Shown: one piece after another, positions 18,503 to 25,443 of the stretch
Position numbering within the stretch: the first letter of the stretch is position 1
Layout of the letters: each line of letters opens with the position of its first letter
Origin: Sandaracinaceae bacterium
GTDB taxonomy: Bacteria > Myxococcota_A > Polyangia > Polyangiales > Sandaracinaceae
NCBI GenBank assembly: GCA_040218145.1
Contig: JAVJQK010000083.1
Coordinates: 1 to 54,602, forward strand
DNA length: 54,602 bases
Direction of reading: 5' to 3'
Program-made: the position numbers and the translations under genes
The notes under the pieces: generated by a model
Database searches by the model: none
The model's input: only the letters and a program-made list of their open reading frames with translations
Told to the model about the DNA's origin: nothing

Positions 18503-18543
18503 GAAGCTCTCCTCGCCCGTCCATCGGGCTCGAAGGAGAGTGG

Positions 18544-18559
18544 AGCAGGGCCTGTGCCA
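18544..18559 (-). promoter_or_regulatory. Sigma-54-type -24/-12 promoter
   Basis: Minus strand 18559-18544 reads TGGCACAGGCCCTGCT. It matches the sigma-54 consensus TGGCACR-N4-TTGCW at every position but one (C for T at the first -12 base), with correct GG-to-GC spacing. The predicted transcription start near 18533 leaves a leader of about 30 nt containing a good ribosome-binding site before the DUF4332 ATG at 18502. Confidence 0.65.
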
Positions 18560-18635
18560 ACGCGGTTCCGTGGAGGTCGCGCGAGCGCTCGCCGGGAGCT
18601 TCGTCGGGTGAGTCCAACGCGCTGAGGGGCGCGGC

Positions 18636-19928
18636 CTACAGCTCGTCGCGCCAGAGATCTTCGACCGTCTGGCGGCGACGGATCACCCGGGCCTCGCCGC
18701 CGTCCACGAGGATCTCCGCCGCCTTGGGGCGCGAGTTGTAGTTGCTCGCCATGGACATGCCGTAGGCGCCCGCGCCGCGGAGCAGCACCAGGTCGCCGCG
18801 CTCGAGGTGCGGCACGGCGCGATCGATCGCGAAGAAGTCGCCCGTCTCGCACACCGGGCCCACCACGTCGGCCGGGCGGTGCGCCGCGTCGCCAGGCTCC
18901 CGGACGTGCATGATCGCGTGGTAGGCGTCGTAGAGCGCGGGCCGGATGAGCTCGGTCATGGCGCCATCGACGATGACGAAGCGCTTGTCGGCCTGCTCCT
19001 TGACGAAGATCACGCGCGTGAGCAGCCCGCCCGCGTCGCCGACCAGCGCGCGGCCCGGCTCGACGATGAGCTCCAGGCCGAGCTTCGCGGCGCCGCCCGC
19101 CTCGAGGCCCTCGGCGATGGCGGCGCCGAAGTTCGGCCAGGGCGCGTGCTCGGCGTCCTCGTCCCCGTAGCGGATGGGCCAGCCGCCGCCCGCGTCGATG
19201 CAGCGGAGCTCGGCCCCCGCCTCGACGCACTCCACCGCGAAGCGCGCGAGGATCTCGGTCGCGTCCCGCATCGGGTCCGGGCCGCCCAGCTGGCTGCCGA
19301 TGTGGCAGGCGACGCCCTCGAGCCGCAGGTGAGGGCTCGCGACGACGCGCGGCAACAGCGCGCGCGCCGCGTCCAGCTCGAGGCCGAACTTGGTCTCGTG
19401 CAGCCCCGTCGCGATGTAGGGGTGGGTGTCGGGATCGACGTCCGGGTTCACCCGCAGGGTCATGGGCGCCCGCACCCCGCGCTCGGCCGCGATGGCCTCG
19501 AGCGCGTCGATCTCGGGGGCGCTCTCCACGTGCACGGCGCGGATCCCGGCCTCGAGGGCCAGGGCGAGCTCGCGGTCCGTCTTGCCGACGCCGCTGAAGA
19601 CGATCTTCGCCGGGTCCATGCCCGCCTGCAGGCAGCGCCGCAGCTCCCCGCCCGAGACGATGTCGGCGCCGCAGCCGCGCGCCGCGAGCCGTCGCAGGAG
19701 ATGCAGGTTGCTGTTGGCCTTGATCGCGTACGCGACCAGACACGGCTGCGGCACGGCGGCGACGAGGCGGTCGTAGGCGTGGTCGATGCAAGACCCCGAG
19801 TAGACGAAGGTCGGCGTGCCGTGCGCGTCGGCCACGTCCCGGAGGGGGACGCCGTCGCAGGTCAGGGCGCCGTCTTCGTAGACCCAGTGGTTCGAGAAGG
19901 GGATCTCGGTGCGGGTGCCGCGCTCCAT
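18636..19928 (-). CDS. lysA: Diaminopimelate decarboxylase
   Basis: A 430-residue PLP enzyme of the alanine-racemase fold. It decarboxylates meso-diaminopimelate to L-lysine, the last step of lysine synthesis. Evidence: PLP-binding Lys70 in YAIKANSN, HIGSQ, the glycine-rich phosphate loop GGGWPI, EPGRALV, CETGDFFA and GAGAYGMSMASNYN. The ATG at 19928 shares one base with the argH stop (TGATG), so the two are translationally coupled. Related ornithine/arginine or carboxynorspermidine decarboxylases are less likely given GDFFA and the YNSRP tail. Confidence 0.96.
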   Translation of the reverse strand: MERGTRTEIPFSNHWVYEDGALTCDGVPLRDVADAHGTPTFVYSGSCIDHAYDRLVAAVPQPCLVAYAIKANSNLHLLRRLAARGCGADIVSGGELRRCLQAGMDPAKIVFSGVGKTDRELALALEAGIRAVHVESAPEIDALEAIAAERGVRAPMTLRVNPDVDPDTHPYIATGLHETKFGLELDAARALLPRVVASPHLRLEGVACHIGSQLGGPDPMRDATEILARFAVECVEAGAELRCIDAGGGWPIRYGDEDAEHAPWPNFGAAIAEGLEAGGAAKLGLELIVEPGRALVGDAGGLLTRVIFVKEQADKRFVIVDGAMTELIRPALYDAYHAIMHVREPGDAAHRPADVVGPVCETGDFFAIDRAVPHLERGDLVLLRGAGAYGMSMASNYNSRPKAAEILVDGGEARVIRRRQTVEDLWRDEL

Positions 19929-21331
19929 CACGCCTCCCCGAGCTGGACGTCGCGGCTGGCGAGCCGCGCCGCGAGCGCCTCGATCTGCTCGGCGACGCGC
20001 GCGCGCGCCGGACCTCCGTAGAGGGCGCGCCGCTCGATGGCGGTCTCCGGATCGAGGGCCGCGAAGAGGGTCTCGTCGAACGCCTCGTGCTCCTCCCGCA
20101 GCTCCTCGAGCGTCAGCTCGGGCAGCGTCTTCTTCGCGTCCACGCACCGCCTCACGAGGCGCCCCGTCACGTGGTGCGCCTCCCGGAAGGGGACCCCGCG
20201 CGCGGCCAGCCAGTCGGCGACCTCGGTCGCGTCCACGAAGCCGTGCTCGAGCGCGGCCCGCATGCGGACGGCGTCGAAGCGCGCCGTGTCGATCGATCCC
20301 GCGAGCACGTCGACGCAGTCGTTCACCGTGTCGAAGGCGTCGAAGACGGGCGGCTTGTCCTCCTGCATGTCGCGGTTGTACGCGAGCGGGAGCGCCTTCA
20401 TCAGCATCAGCAGGTTGACGAGGTGCCCGACCACGCGCCCGGTCTTGCCGCGGGCGAGCTCCGCCATGTCGGGGTTCTTCTTCTGCGGCATGATCGACGA
20501 GCCGGTCGTGTAGGCGTCGCTCATCTCGACGAAGCCGAACTCCTGGCTGCTCCAGAGCACCAGCTCCTCGGCCACGCGCGACAGGTTCACCGCGCAGATG
20601 CTCAGGGCGGAGAGGACCTCGAGCAGGAAGTCCCGGCTGCCCACCGCGTCGAGCGAGTTGCGGGTGGGGCCGCGGAAGCCGAGCGCCTTCGCCGTCATCT
20701 CGCGGTCGAGCGGGAAGGTCGTACCTGCCAGCGCGGCCGAGCCGAGCGGGCTCTCGTTCAGTCGGCGCGCCGCGTCCTCGAGCCGGCCTCGATCGCGCTC
20801 GAGCATCTCCGCCCACGCCAGCACGTGATGGGACAGGCGCACCGGCTGGGCGCGCTGGAGGTGGGTGTAGCCGGGGAGCAGGTGATCCTGGAGCTCGGGC
20901 GCGCGCCGCGCGATCACCGCGAGGAAGCGGTCGATGCGGCGGCAGGTGTCGGCGCAGGCCTCGCGGGTCCAGAGCCGCATGTCCGTCGCGACCTGGTCGT
21001 TGCGGCTCCGGCCGGTGTGGAGGCGCCCGCCGGCCTCGCCGATCCGCTCGGTGAGGAGTGACTCCACGTTCATGTGGACGTCCTCCTTCTTGGGATCCCA
21101 GCGCATCTCGCCGCGCTCGATCTCGCCGCGGATCGCCTCGAGCCCGGCCGCGATCTTCTCCGCGTCGGCCTCGGTCACCACGCCGCGCGAGGCGAGCATG
21201 CGCACGTGCGCGATGGATCCGCGGATGTCCTGGTCGGCCAGCCGCTTGTCGACGTCGACCGACGCGCTGAAGCGCAGCGCCAGCGCATCGAGCTCGTCTT
21301 CGAATCGTCCGCCCCAGGCTTTGTCACTCAT
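19928..21331 (-). CDS. argH: Argininosuccinate lyase
   Basis: A 467-residue member of the fumarase/aspartase superfamily, releasing arginine and fumarate from argininosuccinate. The start matches the family (KAWGGRF). [13 protein letters not shown] (105-117), YTHLQRAQP with the general-acid His157, and the mobile signature loop [12 protein letters not shown] (277-288, catalytic Ser) are all intact. Length is standard. It is the first gene of an argH-lysA pair, an arrangement known in several delta-lineage bacteria. It is divergent from the P-type ATPase homologue (86 bp). Confidence 0.98.
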   Translation of the reverse strand: MSDKAWGGRFEDELDALALRFSASVDVDKRLADQDIRGSIAHVRMLASRGVVTEADAEKIAAGLEAIRGEIERGEMRWDPKKEDVHMNVESLLTERIGEAGGRLHTGRSRNDQVATDMRLWTREACADTCRRIDRFLAVIARRAPELQDHLLPGYTHLQRAQPVRLSHHVLAWAEMLERDRGRLEDAARRLNESPLGSAALAGTTFPLDREMTAKALGFRGPTRNSLDAVGSRDFLLEVLSALSICAVNLSRVAEELVLWSSQEFGFVEMSDAYTTGSSIMPQKKNPDMAELARGKTGRVVGHLVNLLMLMKALPLAYNRDMQEDKPPVFDAFDTVNDCVDVLAGSIDTARFDAVRMRAALEHGFVDATEVADWLAARGVPFREAHHVTGRLVRRCVDAKKTLPELTLEELREEHEAFDETLFAALDPETAIERRALYGGPARARVAEQIEALAARLASRDVQLGEA

Positions 21332-21417
21332 CGCGGCGGAAGCTTCCGCGTTTTGCCCAGCGCGTCAAACGCGGCCGTGGTTGACCGCGTGCCGGGACGA
21401 CCGTATGCCCCGCAATC

Positions 21418-23721
21418 GTGCCGTCCGAGCCGACGACCCAGAGCGAGGGGCCGCCTCCCGTGGAGCCCTCCGTTCCCCTCGAGGCCACCGCCTCCGAGGC
21501 TGCTCCTTCCGAGACGGCTCCTCTGGAGGCGAGGCCGTCTCCGGAGCGGCCGCGGCTGCCCGAGGTCCCGTGTCCCGTCTGCGGGAAGCAGGTCGAGCCG
21601 CTGCGCGCCGGGGCGGTGATCTTGCTCGAGGACGGCTTCCGGTTCCTGTGCAGCGTGGACTGCCGCGGCCGCTACTTCGACGGGGAGCGCGACCACGACG
21701 CCTCGCGCGAGCAGCTGCGGACCACCACCGCGCGCCGCCGCGCGGCCAAGGCGCCGGTCCGTCGCAAGCCGATCCCGACCCCCTCTCCCGATCGCTCGGC
21801 CGCGTACGAGGCGCTCTCCGCGCCGCCGATCCCGCCCCCGTGGCTGGGGCTCGGGCTCTCCGCCCTCGCCGCCCTCTTCGCCGGGTTCGCGACGCACCCC
21901 GCGCTCGCGATCCTGAGCGCCGTCGCCGTCGCCGCGGCCGCGGGCGCCGCGCTGCTCCGCGGGTTCGGCGCGCGCCGCGAGGTCGGCTGGCTGGGCTGGG
22001 CGCTCCCGCCCACCGGCGCCGCGCTGGCCGCGGTGGCGGCGCTGGTCGCGGTCGAGGGCGACCCGCGTCTCCCGCTCGCCGGGGCGTCGGTCGCGGCCGC
22101 GGCGGTGGTGGTGCGCGCCTGGCTGGACGCGCGCGCGAACCAGCCCGTGACGCAGCTGGTCGGCGCGCTCCTCAGCAAGATGCCGAGCACGGTTCGCGTG
22201 CCGCTGAAGGCGGAGGACTGGGCGGTCGTCGTCGAGTCCGAAGAGGTGAACGCGAGCCGGGTTCGCACGGGCCAGGAGATCGTCGCGGGCGAGGGCGAGG
22301 TCCTCGCGGTGGACGGCGTGGTGCAGGCGGGCGAGGCCTTCGTGCTGCTCCACCCCGCGAGCCGCACGCCGGTGCGCCGGAGCGCGGGCCAGCCGCTGCT
22401 GGCCGGCGCCCGGGTGGTCGAGGGTGAGGTCCGTGTGCTCGCGACCCGCGTGGGAGACGACCGCGCGCTCGTCCGGCCGCGCACCTTCGGCGACGTCGGG
22501 TCGGGGAGGGCGGCGTCCCTCACCAAGCTGGCCGCGCGCGTGGGGCGCTGGGGCGGGCTGGCCGCGCTGCTCGGCGCGGTCGCGAGCCTCTTCGTGGCCG
22601 CGGGCCTCGAGGAGCAGCTCGCGGCGGCGGCGGCGGTCCTGCTCGCGGCGCCGCTCATCGCCATCCGGCGCGCGTCCGATTCCCCGTACGTCGCCGCGGC
22701 CGCGACGGCGGCCGAGCGGGGCATCGTCTTCGCCAGCGCGCGCACCCTGGACCGCGCGGGCCGCGCGAGCGTCGGCGCGCTCTGCACGCACGGCACCATC
22801 ACCGAGGGCGAGCCCGAGGTCGTCGAGGTGCACACCTTTGGCGACGAGGACTGGAAGCCGCTGGTGGCGCTCGTGGCCGGCGCGGAGTCTGCGGCGGAGG
22901 GTCACCCCATCGCGTCGGCGGTCTTCCGTTTCTGCGGCAGTCGCGGCATCGAGCCGGCCTCGGTGCGGCGCGCCGACTTCAAGGCGGGCCGCGGCGTCAC
23001 CGCCGTCGCGCCGAGCGGAGAGGCGCTGGTCGCGGGCAACCGCGCGCTGCTGCTCGAGGAGGGGGTGAGCGTCGCCGTCGCGGACGCGCACGCGACGCGC
23101 GCCGAGGAGCGCGGGCACACCGTGGTCTTCGTCGGGACGGGCGGACGCGTCCGCGCCGTGATGAGCTTGCGCGACGAGGACCGCATCGGCGCGCGCGCCG
23201 CCGTGCAGCGCCTGATCGACCTCGGCATCGAGGTCGTGCTGATCAGCGGCGACCACCGGGGCACCGTCGAGGCGCTCGCCAAGCCGCTCGACATCACCCA
23301 CGTGAAGGCGGAGCTGCTGCCCGACGAGCAAGGCGCCGAGGTGCGACGCCTCCGGGAGACCGGCGGCGTGGTGGCGGTCGTGGGGCGCCCGACCGATCAC
23401 GCGGCGCTCGAGGCCGCCGACGTGCCCGTGTTGCTCGGCGCGGCGGGCCTTCCCGAGAGCGACCGCTCGATCGCGCTCACGAGCGACGACGTGCGAGACG
23501 CGAGCGCGGCGCTCTGGCTCGCGGCCGCCGCCCGCCGCGCCGCGTGGCGGGGCACGCTCGCGGCGGCGCTCGGCGGAGGCTTCCTGGTCCTGCTCGCCGC
23601 GCTCGGCGTCGCGGGCCCCGCCTTCGCGGCCGTGCTCGCCCTCGGGGTCGACGCCTACGCGCTCCCCAGCGCGGCCCGGCTGCTGCGCCGCATCGAGCTG
23701 CGCCTCCCGGCCCGCGGCTGA
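21418..23721 (+). CDS. Catalytically degenerate P1B-type ATPase homologue with Cys-rich N-terminus
   Basis: A 767-residue membrane protein with the plan of a metal P1B-ATPase but without its chemistry. An N-terminal CPVCG...FLCSVDC cluster (Cys52, 55, 78, 82) resembles TRASH/YHS metal-binding domains. Transmembrane segments lie near 142-235, 377-417 and 695-740. At the phosphorylation site the usual DKTGT is CTHGT (454-464 ALCTHGTITEG), so Cys456 replaces the essential Asp. The actuator TGES is absent (HPASRTPVRRSAGQ), the CPC metal motif reads LLAAPLIA, and GDGxND is VGRPTD. The nucleotide-domain HP motif (GHPIAS, His496) and SGD survive. The frame is intact over its full length, so it is not a simple pseudogene. 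Metal sensing, a scaffold or a regulatory role is inferred. Confidence 0.9.
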   Translation: MPSEPTTQSEGPPPVEPSVPLEATASEAAPSETAPLEARPSPERPRLPEVPCPVCGKQVEPLRAGAVILLEDGFRFLCSVDCRGRYFDGERDHDASREQLRTTTARRRAAKAPVRRKPIPTPSPDRSAAYEALSAPPIPPPWLGLGLSALAALFAGFATHPALAILSAVAVAAAAGAALLRGFGARREVGWLGWALPPTGAALAAVAALVAVEGDPRLPLAGASVAAAAVVVRAWLDARANQPVTQLVGALLSKMPSTVRVPLKAEDWAVVVESEEVNASRVRTGQEIVAGEGEVLAVDGVVQAGEAFVLLHPASRTPVRRSAGQPLLAGARVVEGEVRVLATRVGDDRALVRPRTFGDVGSGRAASLTKLAARVGRWGGLAALLGAVASLFVAAGLEEQLAAAAAVLLAAPLIAIRRASDSPYVAAAATAAERGIVFASARTLDRAGRASVGALCTHGTITEGEPEVVEVHTFGDEDWKPLVALVAGAESAAEGHPIASAVFRFCGSRGIEPASVRRADFKAGRGVTAVAPSGEALVAGNRALLLEEGVSVAVADAHATRAEERGHTVVFVGTGGRVRAVMSLRDEDRIGARAAVQRLIDLGIEVVLISGDHRGTVEALAKPLDITHVKAELLPDEQGAEVRRLRETGGVVAVVGRPTDHAALEAADVPVLLGAAGLPESDRSIALTSDDVRDASAALWLAAAARRAAWRGTLAAALGGGFLVLLAALGVAGPAFAAVLALGVDAYALPSAARLLRRIELRLPARG

Positions 23722-23731
23722 TCCGGGGCTG

Positions 23732-25390
23732 CTACTCGGTCACGTGCACGACGCTGCCCGCGCGGGGCTGCGTGACGCTGAGGCCGTGCCAGCCCGGCGG
23801 GAGCTCGGGCGCGCTCCACTGGAAGATCCAGCGCGCGTCGGCGGGCGCGAGGTTCACGCAGCCGTGGCTGCGCTCGCGGCCGAAGCGGTCGTGCCAGAAC
23901 GCGGCGTGCAGGGCGTAGGAGCCCTCGAAGTACATCGTCCAGGGGACGTCCTCGATGGAGTAGGCCTCGTCGCCTGCGTTCGGGTCGTCCATCGTCGTCG
24001 AAACGTGCTTGGACTGGATGCGGAAGGTGCCCGTCGGCGTCTCGTAGCCGGCGCGGCCGGTCGAGACGAGGGTGGCGAAGACCGGGCGGTCGCCCTCGTA
24101 GGCGACGAGGGTCTGCGACGACAGATCCACGTGCAGCCAGTGGTCGTCCTCGCCCACGCCGGCCGGGCGGGCGAGGGCCTTGGCGACGCGGATCGCGTCC
24201 TCGCGCACGATGCGGCCGCGGTCGTCGACCCGGTAGCGGCGCTGGCGGCGCGTGATCACCTCGTCGGTGAGCGGCATCGGGGTCAGGCGCTCGATCGGCG
24301 CGGCGAGCGACAGCGCGCCGTCGGACGCGCCGCGGGCGAGGGACCGCACGCCTCCTCGGTAGACGAAGCCCAGCGGGAGCTGCCAGCGGCCTCCGAGCAC
24401 CACGCCGCGCATCGTGGGCGGTGACGCCTCGATCATCGCGTCGGCCGGTACGTAGGCGCCGCGGATCGTCCGATAGAAGCGTCGGCCGTCGTGGGTCTCG
24501 AGCCGATCGATGCTCACGTAGAAGCCGCGGCGCATGCGCATGCGGAGGAAGGAGGGCTGCGCGTCTGCCTCGGGCGTGCCCGCGTCCGCCGGGCGGGGCT
24601 CCGCGACCCGCGGCTCCGCGGGGGCGCTCGCGGTCAGCTCCTCCGGCTCCGCGTTCAGCTCCGCCGCGTCGCCGTCGAGGCCAGGCGGCGCCTCGAGATC
24701 CGGCTCCGGCGTCGGCTCGTCCTCTGCGTCGGCCGAGGCGGCCTCGTCGCGTCGCCGCTGCCGCTCGATCCAGGCGCGCGCCGTCGCCTCCTCTTCGCGG
24801 CTCGGCACCCGCCAGTACTGCGGCACGTCGTCGCGGCCGACCCACGCGTAGGCGTAGGGAAGGGCCGCGTCAGCGATCGGCGCGACGGGGGACGACTCGA
24901 AGGTCTGCGCGCGCTCTCCGAGCGCGAAGCCGTTGCCGCGGCACACGAAGCCGCCGCCGGGCACGCGGCTCCAGCCGCGCTCGCAACCCGGCCCTCGGAG
25001 CCCGGGCTGGGCCCGGAACTGCGCGCCGCGCCGCATGTACCCGATCACCGGGCTGCGGCCGTCCGGGCGCGCGTGGACCTGGGCGAGGAAGTGATAGGCG
25101 ACGCCGTGCCACGGGTACTCGCGCTCGAACGCGGCCCGCGCGGCCTCTTCACGCGCCTGCGCGAGCGCCTCCGGGTCCGGCGCCGGCGCGGGCGGCGGAG
25201 GCGGCGGCGTGGGGCGGGGCTCGGCGCGGGTCGGCTCGGGCGCCTCGACCCTCGGCGTCGGCGGCGCGGCCTCGAACGCGACGACGCGCGGCTCGGGCTC
25301 GAGCGCGATCGGGCTGACCTCCGGCTCCCGGCAACCGCCGAGGGAGAGGAGGAGAGTGAGACTGACGACTGTCTTGCGCCGCTTCGACAT
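23732..25390 (-). CDS. L,D-transpeptidase (YkuD) lipoprotein
   Basis: A 552-residue exported protein. The ATG at 25390 opens a signal peptide with lipobox LGGC. A long Pro/Glu/Ala-rich spacer and a probable SH3-like region (VHARPDGRSPVIGYMRRGAQ, residues about 105-160) precede a central region with a second acidic linker. The C-terminal YkuD catalytic domain has HAAFWHDRFG and SHGCVNL, giving the nucleophile Cys511. These enzymes form 3-3 peptidoglycan cross-links or attach proteins to the wall. It sits 53 bp downstream of the esterase/M15-like gene on the same strand, so the pair probably acts together on the envelope. It converges with the ATPase homologue 10 bp away. Confidence 0.94.
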   Translation of the reverse strand: MSKRRKTVVSLTLLLSLGGCREPEVSPIALEPEPRVVAFEAAPPTPRVEAPEPTRAEPRPTPPPPPPAPAPDPEALAQAREEAARAAFEREYPWHGVAYHFLAQVHARPDGRSPVIGYMRRGAQFRAQPGLRGPGCERGWSRVPGGGFVCRGNGFALGERAQTFESSPVAPIADAALPYAYAWVGRDDVPQYWRVPSREEEATARAWIERQRRRDEAASADAEDEPTPEPDLEAPPGLDGDAAELNAEPEELTASAPAEPRVAEPRPADAGTPEADAQPSFLRMRMRRGFYVSIDRLETHDGRRFYRTIRGAYVPADAMIEASPPTMRGVVLGGRWQLPLGFVYRGGVRSLARGASDGALSLAAPIERLTPMPLTDEVITRRQRRYRVDDRGRIVREDAIRVAKALARPAGVGEDDHWLHVDLSSQTLVAYEGDRPVFATLVSTGRAGYETPTGTFRIQSKHVSTTMDDPNAGDEAYSIEDVPWTMYFEGSYALHAAFWHDRFGRERSHGCVNLAPADARWIFQWSAPELPPGWHGLSVTQPRAGSVVHVTE

Positions 25391-25443
25391 GACCCCGCTT
25401 CCCGATCGCACGGCCGGGCGCCGGGCGTCCAAAAAGCGACGAG

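Noticed and set aside
21418-23721. Simple annotation as a copper-exporting P-type ATPase
   Set aside because: The phosphorylation Asp, TGES, CPC and GDGxND motifs are all absent, so transport activity is not supported.
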